DNA of 64,000 bases from CAIWHR01 sp963830485 (lineage in GTDB: Bacteria; Pseudomonadota; Gammaproteobacteria; Burkholderiales; Casimicrobiaceae): positions 124,001-188,000 of the forward strand of contig CAWHNE010000016.1 of assembly GCA_963830485.1 (NCBI GenBank), read 5' to 3'. Below the pieces are notes generated by a model. That model was not told the DNA's origin. It did not search any database and was given only the letters and a program-made list of their open reading frames with translations. The position numbers and the translations under genes were made by a program. This document shows, piece by piece, positions 48,346 to 56,764 of the stretch. Each line of letters begins with the position of its first letter. The first letter of the stretch is position 1.

Positions 48346-48383
48346 TTGCCTTCGGCCGGGGTCCCGGCTCGCTGCTCGCGCCG

Positions 48384-48662
48384 CTACGCCGTCGGCGCGT
48401 GCGAGAAAGCTAGGATCGCGGGATCCGGCGTCGCAGCGAACGATTCGACCGCGTCGACCCGTGCGGCGGGCGGCCCGCGCCGGCACCACGCGAACACCGC
48501 GTCGACCGCGGCGGCTTCGCCCTGCACGAACGCCTCGACGGTGCCGTCGCGCCGGTTGCGCACCCAGCCCGCGACGCCGTGCAGGGTCGCCGCGTCCTGC
48601 ATCGCGTAGCGGAAACCGACGCCCTGCACGCGGCCGCGCACGACCAGCCGCAGCGCGATCAT
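48384..48662 (-). CDS. acyP: Acylphosphatase
   Basis: Hydrolyses acyl phosphates. The 92-residue product has the catalytic loop VRGRVQGVGFRY (Arg near residue 18) and the Asn of WVRNRRDGTVEA, with normal length. Its ATG overlaps the nudix stop as ATGA. Confidence 0.95.
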   Translation of the reverse strand: MIALRLVVRGRVQGVGFRYAMQDAATLHGVAGWVRNRRDGTVEAFVQGEAAAVDAVFAWCRRGPPAARVDAVESFAATPDPAILAFSHAPTA

Positions 48663-49213
48663 CGCCCGCGCCGCCGCGCGTAGAGCAGGAGCGCCGCGAC
48701 GGTCTTGGCGTCGGTGATCGCGCCACGGTCGAGCGCCGCGAGCATCTCGTCCAGCGTCATCGTCACGATCTCGAGGAACTCGCCGTCGTCGAGCTTCGCA
48801 CCGACGTGCGTGAGCCCCTCGGCGACGAACAAGTCGATCTTCTCGTTCGTGTAGGAGACGAGCGTGTGGATCGTGCCCAACGGCGTCCACGTCGCGGCTT
48901 CGTAGCCGGCTTCCTCGCGCAGCTCGCGCCGCGCGGTGTCGAGCTCGGTTTCGCCCGGATCGAGCTTGCCTGCCGGGAACTCGATGAACACGCGGTCGAG
49001 CGGGTAGCGGTACTGCCGCTCGACGACGAGCCGGCCATCCGGCAGGACCGGCACGATCAGCACAGCGCCGGGATGGACGATGTGCTCGCGCGTCGCGAGC
49101 TTGCCGTCCGGCAGGCGCACCGTGTCGCGCCGGACGTGCAAGAGCTTGCCGTCGAACACCGGCTCGGAAGAGACCTTCGTCTCGACGAGGTGGCCGTCGT
49201 GTGGGTCTTTCAC
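48659..49213 (-). CDS. Nudix hydrolase, ADP-ribose pyrophosphatase type
   Basis: The 184-residue product has the full Nudix box (GKLDPGETELDTARRELREE, then AGY) preceded by FIEFPA, as in ADP-ribose pyrophosphatases. The N-terminal KVSSEPVFDGKLLHVRRDTV also fits that family. Start is GTG at 49213 overlapping the hemF stop (GTGA). Substrate is inferred from family only. Confidence 0.9.
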   Translation of the reverse strand: MKDPHDGHLVETKVSSEPVFDGKLLHVRRDTVRLPDGKLATREHIVHPGAVLIVPVLPDGRLVVERQYRYPLDRVFIEFPAGKLDPGETELDTARRELREEAGYEAATWTPLGTIHTLVSYTNEKIDLFVAEGLTHVGAKLDDGEFLEIVTMTLDEMLAALDRGAITDAKTVAALLLYARRRGR

Positions 49214-50235
49214 TTCAACCAGTCACGAGCAATGAGGAAGTCGGTGTAAAGGCGCGCCTCAGGGGTGCCGGGCGCGGGCTTCCAGTCGTAGCGCCACTTG
49301 ACCACCGGCGGCAGCGACATGAGGATCGCCTCGGTACGCCCGTTCGACTGGAGGCCGAACAGCGTGCCGCGGTCCCACACCAGGTTGAACTCCACGTAGC
49401 GGCCCCGCCGGTACGCCTGGAAGTCGCGCTCGCGCTCGCCGTAGGGCGTGTCCTTGCGCCGCTCGAGGAGTGGCGCGTACGCGGCGAGAAAATGGTCGCC
49501 GACGCTCCGCGTCAGCGCGAAACAGCGCTCGAACCCGCCCTCGTTCAGATCGTCATAGAAGATGCCGCCCACGCCGCGCGGCTCGCCGCGGTGCTTGAGG
49601 AAGAAATACTCGTCGCACCAGCGCTTGTACTTGGCGTGGACGTCCTCGCCGAACGGCGCGAGCGCGTCGCGGCACGCGCGGTGGAAATGCACGGCGTCCT
49701 CCTCGAAACCGTAGTAGGGCGTGAGATCCATGCCTCCCCCGAACCACCAGACATCTGCGGCCGATTCCGGGGCCATGGCTTTGTCAGCACCTTCGCCGAC
49801 TCCTCGCCGTACCTGCTTGTACTGTCTCGTCGCCGCCTCGGTGCGTTCGCGCTCTGGCCCCGAACTCGGCCGCGTCTGATCGTCTGCCGCCGGTGCGTGC
49901 GCGACGAACATCCGCACGTTGAGGTGCGCGGTCGGCGCGTACGGATTGCGCGGATGGAGCACGAGCGAAACGCCCATCGCCTCCCACGCGCGTCCCGCCA
50001 GGGCCGGCCGCGCGGCGGTGGCCGACGGCGGAAGTTTGTCGCCCTTGACGTGCGAGAAATTGACGCCGCCGCGCTCGAGCACGCTGCCGTCCTCGATCAC
50101 GCGCGCGATGCCGCCGCCACCTTCGGGCCGCGTCCACTCGTCGCGCCTGAACGGGTTGCCGTCGACCGCCTCGAGCCGCTCGACGATGCATGCCTGCAGG
50201 CCGACGAAGAAGTCCCGCGGCGCCGATACGTTCAT
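49210..50235 (-). CDS. hemF: Oxygen-dependent coproporphyrinogen III oxidase with a repeat-derived insert
   Basis: Oxidatively decarboxylates coproporphyrinogen III in aerobic haem synthesis. Family motifs are GGVNFSHVKG, TAHLNVRMFVA, WWFGGGMDLTPYY and RYVEFNLVWDRGT. The 341-residue product is about 40 residues longer than usual. The excess lies at residues about 121-160, exactly between LNVRMFVA and VWWFGGG. That DNA (49757-49873, 117 bp = 39 codons) is bounded by an 18-bp inverted repeat with two mismatches, so a small element seems to have inserted in frame in a loop before an active-site strand. It overlaps the nudix gene by GTGA and lies 7 bp after purD. Confidence 0.94.
   Translation of the reverse strand: MNVSAPRDFFVGLQACIVERLEAVDGNPFRRDEWTRPEGGGGIARVIEDGSVLERGGVNFSHVKGDKLPPSATAARPALAGRAWEAMGVSLVLHPRNPYAPTAHLNVRMFVAHAPAADDQTRPSSGPERERTEAATRQYKQVRRGVGEGADKAMAPESAADVWWFGGGMDLTPYYGFEEDAVHFHRACRDALAPFGEDVHAKYKRWCDEYFFLKHRGEPRGVGGIFYDDLNEGGFERCFALTRSVGDHFLAAYAPLLERRKDTPYGERERDFQAYRRGRYVEFNLVWDRGTLFGLQSNGRTEAILMSLPPVVKWRYDWKPAPGTPEARLYTDFLIARDWLK
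49757..49873 (-). repeat. In-frame inverted-repeat element inside hemF
   Basis: GCGGCCGATTCCGGGGCC (49757-49774) pairs with the complement of GCGGCCGAGTTCGGGGCC (49856-49873), 16 of 18 matching. Between them, on the minus strand, CACCGAGGCGGCGACGAGACA precedes GTAC-AAGCAG-GTAC and then GGCGAGGAGTCGGCGAAGG. That order (GAGGC-type motif, small hairpin, GGCGAGG) resembles the cores near hemE and purH. Confidence 0.65.
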
Positions 50236-50242
50236 CCTGCCA

Positions 50243-51532
50243 TCACGCCTTGCGAGCGGCGAGCGCGCGATGTCCGATGTCGGTGCGGTATTGCATGCCG
50301 TCGAAACGGAGCTCGGCGATCGCCGCGTACGCGCTGCGCTGCGCCTGTCGCACCGAATCGCCGAGCGCGGTCACGCACAGCACTCGGCCGCCCGTGACGA
50401 CGATCCGGCCGTCCTCGCCGCCGGTTCCGGCATGGAAGACCTTGCAATCGGGATGCGCGTCGGTCGTCACGCGGTCGAGCCCGATGATGACGTCGCCCTT
50501 GCGCGGGGCGTCGGGATAGCCGTGCGCGGCGAGCACGACGCCGAGCGCCGCGCGGCGGTCCCACTCGGCTTCCGCGCGATCGAGCGTGCCGTCGAGCGCG
50601 TGAAGGACGAGGTCGACCAGGTCCGACTTGAGCCGCACCATGATCGGCTGCGTCTCGGGGTCGCCCAGCCGGCAGTTGAACTCGAGCACCTTCGGATTGC
50701 CGGCGTCGTCGACCATCACGCCGGCGTACAGGAAGCCCGCGTACGGAATGCCGTCGGAGGCCATCCCGGCGACGGCCGGCAATATCACATCGCGCATGAT
50801 GCGCGCGTGGAGCGCAGGCGTCACGATGGGCGCGGGTGAGTACGCGCCCATCCCTCCTGTGTTCGGTCCGGCGTCGCCGTTGCGGAGCCGCTTGTGGTCC
50901 TGGCTCGACGCGAGCGGCAGCACGTTACGGCCATCGACCATGACGATGAAGCTCGCTTCCTCGCCGGCGAGGCAATCCTCGATGACGACGCGGGCGCCCG
51001 CGGTGCCCAGGAGGCTGCCCGAGAGCATCGCGTCGATCGCCGCGTGCGCTTCGGCCACCGTCGGCGCGACGACCACGCCCTTCCCCGCGGCGAGGCCGTC
51101 GGCCTTGACGACGATCGGCGCCCCGCGCTCGGTGACGTACGCGCGCGCGAGGCCGGCGTCGGTGAACGTCCGGTACTGCGCGGTCGGAATGCCATGCCGC
51201 GCCATGAAGGCCTTCGCGAAGTCCTTCGAGCTCTCGAGCTGCGCCGCGGCCTGGACCGGACCGAAGATCGGGAGCCCCGCAGCGCGGAACGCGTCGACCA
51301 CGCCCGCCGCGAGCGGTCCCTCCGGACCGACGATGGTGAGCGTGACTTTCTGCTCGCGCGCGAATGCCACCAGGTCCGGGAAGGCGGTGAGCGCGACATT
51401 CGCGAGCGCCGGCTCGAGCGCCGTGCCGGCGTTGCCAGGGGCGACGAAGACCTTGGCCACCCGCGGCGATTGCGCGAGCTTCCAAGCGAGCGCGTGCTCG
51501 CGGCCGCCGCCGCCGATCACAAGGACGTTCAC
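50243..51532 (-). CDS. purD: Phosphoribosylamine-glycine ligase
   Basis: Second step of purine synthesis; ATP-grasp enzyme joining glycine to phosphoribosylamine. The 429-residue product starts MNVLVIGGGGREHALAWKL and has GPEGPLAAGVVDAF, the ATP-grasp core VVKADGLAAGKGVVVA and the metal-binding LEFNCRLGDPETQ. It lies between pagP and hemF with 7-bp spacers. Confidence 0.97.
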   Translation of the reverse strand: MNVLVIGGGGREHALAWKLAQSPRVAKVFVAPGNAGTALEPALANVALTAFPDLVAFAREQKVTLTIVGPEGPLAAGVVDAFRAAGLPIFGPVQAAAQLESSKDFAKAFMARHGIPTAQYRTFTDAGLARAYVTERGAPIVVKADGLAAGKGVVVAPTVAEAHAAIDAMLSGSLLGTAGARVVIEDCLAGEEASFIVMVDGRNVLPLASSQDHKRLRNGDAGPNTGGMGAYSPAPIVTPALHARIMRDVILPAVAGMASDGIPYAGFLYAGVMVDDAGNPKVLEFNCRLGDPETQPIMVRLKSDLVDLVLHALDGTLDRAEAEWDRRAALGVVLAAHGYPDAPRKGDVIIGLDRVTTDAHPDCKVFHAGTGGEDGRIVVTGGRVLCVTALGDSVRQAQRSAYAAIAELRFDGMQYRTDIGHRALAARKA

Positions 51533-51539
51533 GGCGGCG

Positions 51540-52115
51540 CTAGTCGAGAGTGATCTTGCCGAAGACGTACAGGATGCTGCCGTGGTTGATCCCGCCGTTC
51601 AGCGTCGGGATGTACGTCGAGAGCACCGTGAATCGGTCGTAGCGCAGCGCGAACAGCGGCAGGATCGCCGGAAACGGCGCGCCGCCCCAGATATCCTGGC
51701 GCGAGATGAGCATCAGCGTGTAGCCGAGGCCCGGCTGCAGCGAATCGCGCGGGCGCCACCACGTGGTCCACCCGTAGCCCAGATTGAACTCGGGCTCGTA
51801 ATGCGAATCGCTGAACACGAGGAAATACACGGTGTCGGTGTCGCCGTTCTCCCGCTCCGTGCTGCGCGCCCAGCCGCCGCCCCACGCGTAGGCGTTCTCC
51901 TCGGCACGGCGCTCGGCCGTCCATGTCCAAGGCGTGTGCCACGAATAGCCGGACACGAGGATCTCGTTCTGGCCCTTGTCGTAGGTATCGACGACGCGGC
52001 GGCAGCCCTTGTTGAGCCATTCCCAGAGGTCCGCGCATTCGGGCGCGGCGCGTGCGGGCATGGGGAACGCGGCGGCGAGAGCCGCGAGCACGACGAGGAT
52101 TCGCAGACGCTGCAT
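51540..52115 (-). CDS. pagP: Lipid A palmitoyltransferase PagP-like
   Basis: Outer-membrane beta-barrel enzyme that moves palmitate from phospholipid to lipid A. The 191-residue product has a signal peptide (cleavage near ARA-AP, residue 23), the catalytic His60 in YSWHTPW, AWGGGWARS, and the Asp103-Ser104 pair in VFSDSHYEPEF, followed by LGYGWTTWWRP, PLFALRYDRFTVLSTYIP and a barrel-type end. These match the His, Asp and Ser needed in E. coli PagP. Two cysteines (27, 38) sit in the N-terminal amphipathic helix region. It lies between purH and purD in the same orientation, an unexpected place for an envelope enzyme. Confidence 0.85.
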   Translation of the reverse strand: MQRLRILVVLAALAAAFPMPARAAPECADLWEWLNKGCRRVVDTYDKGQNEILVSGYSWHTPWTWTAERRAEENAYAWGGGWARSTERENGDTDTVYFLVFSDSHYEPEFNLGYGWTTWWRPRDSLQPGLGYTLMLISRQDIWGGAPFPAILPLFALRYDRFTVLSTYIPTLNGGINHGSILYVFGKITLD

Positions 52116-52145
52116 GACGCCGGTCCTCCGGATTAGGGTCTGTTC

Positions 52146-53717
52146 CTAGTGGCGAAAATGACGGATGCCCGTGAACACCATCGCGATCCCGCGCTCGTCG
52201 GCGGCCGCGATCACTTCATCGTCGCGCACACTGCCGCCCGGCTGAATCACCGCGGCGGCGCCGTTGTCGGCCACGACATCGAGCCCGTCGCGGAAAGGGA
52301 AGAACGCGTCGGACGCCGCGACCGAGCCCGCGAGCGACAGGCCGGCGTGCTTCGCCTTCATCGCCGCGATCCGCGCCGAGTCGACGCGGCTCATCTGGCC
52401 GGCGCCGATGCCGAGCGTGCGCCCGCCCGCGCAGTAGACGATGGCGTTGGACTTGACGAACTTGGCGACGCGCCACGCGAACATGAGGTCGTCCTGCTGC
52501 TCGGGCGTCGGCGCCTTCCGCGTGACAACCCGGAGCTCGGACGGTAACACGTTGCGCGCGTCCGCGGTCTGCACGAGCAAGCCCCCGCCGACCCGCTTCC
52601 AGTCGAGCTGCGTCGGGACGGGCGCAGCGGGCAGCGGAACCTCGAGTACGCGGACGTTCTTCTTCTGCGCGATCGCCGCGAGCGCATCGGCCGTGTACGA
52701 AGGCGCGATCAGCACTTCGAGGAACTGCGCCGCGACGGCCTCGAGCGTCGCGCCGTCGACGGGCCGGTTGAACGCGATGATGCCGCCGAACGCAGACGCT
52801 GGATCCGTCGCGAAAGCGCTCCGGTACGCGTCCTGCGCCGTGGCGGCGGTGGCGACGCCGCACGGGTTCGCGTGCTTGACGATCACGCAGGCCGGCGCCG
52901 CGAACGTCCTCACGCATTCCCACGCCGCGTCGCTATCGGCGATATTGTTGTACGAGAGCTCTTTGCCCTGCAGCTGCCGGTACGTCGCGATGGTGCCCGC
53001 GGCCGGCGGGTCCTCGCGGTAGAACGCCGCCTCCTGGTGCGGATTCTCGCCGTAGCGCAGGTCCTGCACCTTTGCCACCTGCACGTTGAACCGGTCGGGG
53101 AACGCGACCGCCGCCCCGTCGGCGCCGCGCAGGGTAAGCCAGTTCGAGATCGCGCCGTCGTACGCCGCGGTATGCGAGAAGGCCTTGCGCGCGAGCGCGA
53201 AGCGCGTCGCGGCAGAGAGCGCACCGCCTCCGGTCTCGAGCTCGGCCAAGAGCGGCGCGTAGTCGGTCGGGTCGACGACGACGCCGACGTCGCGCCAGTT
53301 TTTCGCCGCCGACCGCACCATCGCGGGTCCGCCGATGTCGATGTTCTCGATCGCGTCCTCGAGCGTGCAGCCCGGCTTCGCGACGGTCGCGCGGAACGGG
53401 TAGAGGTTGACGACGACAAGATCGATCGTCGGGATCGCGTGCTTCTCCAGCGCCGCCGTGTGCGCCGGCACGTCGCGCCGCGCAAGGATGCCCCCGTGCA
53501 CCTTCGGATGCAGCGTCTTCACGCGCCCGTCCAGCATCTCCGGGAAGCCCGTGTACTCGCCGATCTCGACCACGGGCAGCCCCGCATCCGCGATCGCCTT
53601 CGCCGTTCCACCGGTCGAGAGGAGCGTGACGCCGAGGCGCGCGAGCCCGCTCGCGAAGGCGGCGAGGCCGGTCTTGTCGGAGACGGAAAGCAGCGCGCGG
53701 GCGACTCGCTCGGGCAT
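52146..53717 (-). CDS. purH: Bifunctional AICAR transformylase / IMP cyclohydrolase
   Basis: Last two steps of IMP synthesis. The 523-residue product has an N-terminal cyclohydrolase domain (ARALLSVSDKTGLAAFA, STGGTAKAI, GRVKTLHPKVHGGIL) and a C-terminal transformylase with DLRYGENPHQEAAFY and VIVKHANPCGVA. Length is normal. Its ATG stands 5 bp from an inverted-repeat element that may have replaced the native leader. Confidence 0.97.
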   Translation of the reverse strand: MPERVARALLSVSDKTGLAAFASGLARLGVTLLSTGGTAKAIADAGLPVVEIGEYTGFPEMLDGRVKTLHPKVHGGILARRDVPAHTAALEKHAIPTIDLVVVNLYPFRATVAKPGCTLEDAIENIDIGGPAMVRSAAKNWRDVGVVVDPTDYAPLLAELETGGGALSAATRFALARKAFSHTAAYDGAISNWLTLRGADGAAVAFPDRFNVQVAKVQDLRYGENPHQEAAFYREDPPAAGTIATYRQLQGKELSYNNIADSDAAWECVRTFAAPACVIVKHANPCGVATAATAQDAYRSAFATDPASAFGGIIAFNRPVDGATLEAVAAQFLEVLIAPSYTADALAAIAQKKNVRVLEVPLPAAPVPTQLDWKRVGGGLLVQTADARNVLPSELRVVTRKAPTPEQQDDLMFAWRVAKFVKSNAIVYCAGGRTLGIGAGQMSRVDSARIAAMKAKHAGLSLAGSVAASDAFFPFRDGLDVVADNGAAAVIQPGGSVRDDEVIAAADERGIAMVFTGIRHFRH

Positions 53718-53722
53718 GCCCT

Positions 53723-53993
53723 AGGAGCCTGTCGGACTTGCTTTCGCGCATGCGACGGAGCCGATCCGGGCGCAGTTCAAGGCACGAGCCCGAAGTAATA
53801 CCGGGCGTATGGCGAGGGCGAGTGACGCAGAACTGCGCCCGGATCGCACCGTTCCTTCGGGTTGCTGCCAAATAGCGCGTCTGCTTCGTTGCTCGGCTCG
53901 CCGATATTCCCGATATCGACTTCGCCTCGCGCCTCGCAGCGATCGCTTTTTGCCTCGGCAACGCATACGTGAAAGCAAGTCCGACAGGCTCCT
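53723..53993. repeat. 271-bp inverted-repeat element between fis and purH
   Basis: Perfect 23-bp termini (53723-53745 and 53971-53993; AGGAGCCTGTCGGACTTGCT and on) bound an element with no plausible protein. Inside is a second perfect inverted repeat: GATCCGGGCGCAGTTC (53763-53778) and its complement (53830-53845). Two hairpin cores face each other: plus strand GCACGAGCCCGAAGTA-ATAC-CGGGC-GTAT-GGCGAGGGCGAG (three joined parts, about 53783-53824), and minus strand GCGAGGCGAAGTC-GATAT-CGGGA-ATATC-GGCGAGCCGAGC (about 53935-53892). It looks like a non-autonomous, MITE-like element. It fills nearly all of the 340-bp gap. Confidence 0.8.
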
Positions 53994-54057
53994 GGGACGG
54001 CGGTCCCCGCGGCCGGGGCGAAAGGGCCCTGCGCTGCCGATACTCGCCGCGGGCGAG

Positions 54058-54312
54058 CTATCGTATTCCGTACTTCGAGAGCTTCGTGCGCAGCGTGTTG
54101 CGGTTCATGCCAAGCATGTCGGCGGCCTGCGTCTGGTTGCCGCCGGCGCGCTCCATGACCGACGAGATCAGCGCCCGCTCGACGTGCATGATCACCATGT
54201 CGTAGATACCGTGCGGGGGCTCGCCGTCGAGCCTGCGGAAATATTCGTCGAGCGACTTCTCGACCGAGCGGCCGAGCTCGTTGCCGCCGTTGATGCGCAG
54301 TGTCTTTCTCAC
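54058..54312 (-). CDS. fis: DNA-bending regulator Fis
   Basis: Nucleoid protein of 84 residues with the C-terminal helix-turn-helix GNQTQAADMLGMNRNTLRTK and the conserved middle MVIMHVERALISSVMERA. Start is a GTG at 54312 that overlaps the dusB stop as GTGA, the classical dusB-fis arrangement. Betaproteobacterial Fis is often shorter than the 98 residues of E. coli. Confidence 0.95.
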   Translation of the reverse strand: MRKTLRINGGNELGRSVEKSLDEYFRRLDGEPPHGIYDMVIMHVERALISSVMERAGGNQTQAADMLGMNRNTLRTKLSKYGIR

Positions 54313-55388
54313 GCGGCCAGGGCCTCCCCGCCCCGAAGCGACGTCTGTCCCACCCGTGCGAACGCGGCGCGCGCGTCGACCACGTCGGCGGACGCCGCGC
54401 GGTAGTCGAGGCGCTCGCCGATTCGGGCAAGTGTATCGAAAAAACGATCGACCGCGCAGAGCTGCTCCTGCGCCGTCTCCGCGGCGTTGATCTCGCGGCG
54501 AAATGCGTCGCCGCCGGCGAGGTCCCTCGTATACCAGCCGAGATGCTTGCGAGCGATGCGCACGCCGGCGGCCTCGCCGTAGAACGCGTGGTGGTCGGCG
54601 AGATGCGCGACGATCGCGGCATGCGCCTCCGCCACTGTCGGCGGCGGCGGCACGGCGCCGCGCTCGAGATAGTGGAGGATCTCGCGGAAGATCCACGGTC
54701 GCCCCTGCGCCGCGCGGCCGATCATGATCGCATCGGCCCCGGTCGCGGCGAGCACCCGCCTGGCCCGCTCCGGCGAGTCGATGTCGCCGTTGGCGATGAC
54801 CGGGATCGCGACAGCCTTCTTCACGGCGCGGATCGTCGCGTATTCGACCGGGCCCGTGAACGCGCAGGCGCGCGTGCGGCCGTGCACGGCGAGTGCCTGG
54901 ATCCCGGCGTCCTCGGCGATGCGCGCGATCGCGACCGCATTGCGGTGCCCGGGATCGCTGCCGGTTCGGATCTTGAGGGTCACGGGAACGTCGACGGCGC
55001 GCACGACGGACGCGAGAATCGCGGCGACGAGCGGCTCGTTCGCGAGCAGCGCCGAGCCGGCCGCGACGTTGCACACCTTCTTCGCCGGGCAGCCCATATT
55101 GACGTCGATGATCTGCGCGCCGCGCGCGACGTTATAGCGCGCAGCGTCGGCCATCCAAGTCGGATCGGCTCCGGCGATCTGCACGGCGACGGGCGCAGGC
55201 TCGCCTTCGTGGTCGGTGCGGCGCCGTGACTTCTCGGTTCCGCGCAGCCCGGGATTCGACGCGACCATCTCCGACACTGCGTAGCCCGCGCCAAAGCGCT
55301 TGCACAAGAGGCGAAACGGGCGATCGGTCACGCCCGCCATCGGCGCAACGGCGAGAATGTTCGAAAGTTCGTACGGTCCGATGCGCAC
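54309..55388 (-). CDS. dusB: tRNA-dihydrouridine synthase B
   Basis: FMN enzyme that reduces specific uridines in tRNA. The 359-residue product has APMAGVTDRPFR, the VNMGCPAKKVCN segment with catalytic Cys, VHGRTR and ANGDIDSPE. Start is GTG at 55388. It forms an operon with fis; a TATAAT -10 lies about 50 nt upstream. Confidence 0.96.
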   Translation of the reverse strand: MRIGPYELSNILAVAPMAGVTDRPFRLLCKRFGAGYAVSEMVASNPGLRGTEKSRRRTDHEGEPAPVAVQIAGADPTWMADAARYNVARGAQIIDVNMGCPAKKVCNVAAGSALLANEPLVAAILASVVRAVDVPVTLKIRTGSDPGHRNAVAIARIAEDAGIQALAVHGRTRACAFTGPVEYATIRAVKKAVAIPVIANGDIDSPERARRVLAATGADAIMIGRAAQGRPWIFREILHYLERGAVPPPPTVAEAHAAIVAHLADHHAFYGEAAGVRIARKHLGWYTRDLAGGDAFRREINAAETAQEQLCAVDRFFDTLARIGERLDYRAASADVVDARAAFARVGQTSLRGGEALAA

Positions 55389-55438
55389 GGTCGGGAAAAA
55401 TCGTGGTCGAGCGGGAAGCGTGCCGCGGAGGGAAGTGA

Positions 55439-55444
55439 ATTATA
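55439..55444 (-). promoter_or_regulatory. -10 box of dusB-fis
   Basis: Perfect TATAAT on the minus strand in the context GGTTATAATTC, about 50 nt before the dusB start. The -35 region (TTCGCA, 16 bp away) is poor, as is common for fis promoters that depend on growth-rate control. Confidence 0.6.
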
Positions 55445-55589
55445 ACCGTTCCCGCGCGCGTGCGAAGCACGATCGACGCGATCGAACGATGCGCCGGCTG
55501 CGCCCTCTTGCGATGGCACGATTCGTGATACGCGCGGCGCGGACAGCGACGCACGGGCGTTCGCTCCCTATGGAACCTTTGAAGGTTCG

Positions 55590-56747
55590 CTAACGCAGTC
55601 CAAACAGCATCGCGCGCGTGAACGCGCGCTTCGCGGGCGGCAACGCATCGAGCAGAGTGAGCGCCAACCCGCGGGGCCAGCGCAACAACACGTGGTCGTT
55701 GCCGAACAGGTTGACGAGGCCGTGCGTGAACGCGATCCCGGCCCAGCGGTCGGGCCACCGGCCGCGCGCATGGCGCTCCAGCATCCCCCGCTCGCCGATC
55801 ACCTCGCGCGGCGCGTCCACGATCGCCTGGGCGAGCTCGAAGGCGTCGCGCAAGCCGACATTGAAACCCTGTCCCGCGACGGGATGCAAGGTCTGCGCGG
55901 CATTCCCGAGAACGACGGTGCGTGCGCCGACGGTCGCGTGCGCGAATTCGAGCACGAGCGGAAACGCACGGCGGTCTTGGACATGGTCGAGCCGGACGGA
56001 CCGCGGTGCAAGATATCCGCAGAGGCGTTCGAGAAACGTCGCGTCGGGCAGCGCCAGCAAGTCGCGAGCCCGCTCGGGCGTCGCCGTCCACACGAGCCCG
56101 TAGCGATCGCCTTCCGGCAAGAGCGCCACCGGGCCATCCGGCGTGAACCGCTCGAACGCAAGTCCGTTGTGCGGCGCGGCGCAGCCGACCTGCGCGACGA
56201 CGGCGACCTGGCCGTAATCGTGCCGATACCGGGCAAGACCGGCGATCGTCGCGCCCGTGCCGTCCGCGACCGCGGCCAGGCGCGCGAGAACCGGCTGTCC
56301 GTCGCCGCCCTCGCATTCGACCGCCGCGTAGGCGGGCGTGCCGCCGACCGACTTGGCGGCGACGCCGTGGCGAATCGCGACGCCGGTGCGCGCAAGCGCG
56401 GCGTCGAGCGCAGCCTGCAACGCGCGATAGCGAACGACGTAGCCCAGCGCCGGCAGGCCGTTCTCGGCCGCGGTGAGCCGCGCGAGGCCGAAGCCGCCGG
56501 CTTGTGAGATGTCGATCGCGGAGATCGGCGTCGCGGCGTCCTGCATTCGCGCGAATTCGTCCCACACGCCCAGGCGCTCGAGGATGAGCCGCGCGCCGTG
56601 CGACAGCGCGAGCGAGCGGTCTCCGCGCGGCGTTTCCCCTTTCGCGCGCGCATCGAGCACGACGACGTCGAGATCGGCGTCGGCGACGGCAAGCGCGAGT
56701 GTCGCCCCGACGGGGCCCGCGCCGACGATTGCGAGATCGTGCAGCAT
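55590..56747 (-). CDS. ubiH: UbiH/VisC-family FAD-dependent monooxygenase
   Basis: Hydroxylates the ubiquinone precursor ring. The 385-residue product has the FAD dinucleotide loop VGAGPVGATLAL near residue 7, the second FAD motif AVADGTGATIAG, and the third, GNAAQTLHPVAGQGFNVGLR. It lies 17 bp after pepP, matching the pepP-ubiH pairing of E. coli. Which ring position it acts on (UbiH, UbiI or UbiF activity) cannot be told from sequence here. The 200-bp gap before dusB shows a weak GAACCTTTGAAGGTTC palindrome at about 55572-55587. Confidence 0.9.
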   Translation of the reverse strand: MLHDLAIVGAGPVGATLALAVADADLDVVVLDARAKGETPRGDRSLALSHGARLILERLGVWDEFARMQDAATPISAIDISQAGGFGLARLTAAENGLPALGYVVRYRALQAALDAALARTGVAIRHGVAAKSVGGTPAYAAVECEGGDGQPVLARLAAVADGTGATIAGLARYRHDYGQVAVVAQVGCAAPHNGLAFERFTPDGPVALLPEGDRYGLVWTATPERARDLLALPDATFLERLCGYLAPRSVRLDHVQDRRAFPLVLEFAHATVGARTVVLGNAAQTLHPVAGQGFNVGLRDAFELAQAIVDAPREVIGERGMLERHARGRWPDRWAGIAFTHGLVNLFGNDHVLLRWPRGLALTLLDALPPAKRAFTRAMLFGLR

Positions 56748-56764
56748 CGTCGGCGGAGATATCG

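Noticed and set aside
47433..49249. Long plus-strand frame overlapping the BPSS1780-family gene, acyP and nudix genes
   Set aside because: Low-complexity Arg-rich translation overlapping three better-supported genes; no ribosome-binding site or homology.
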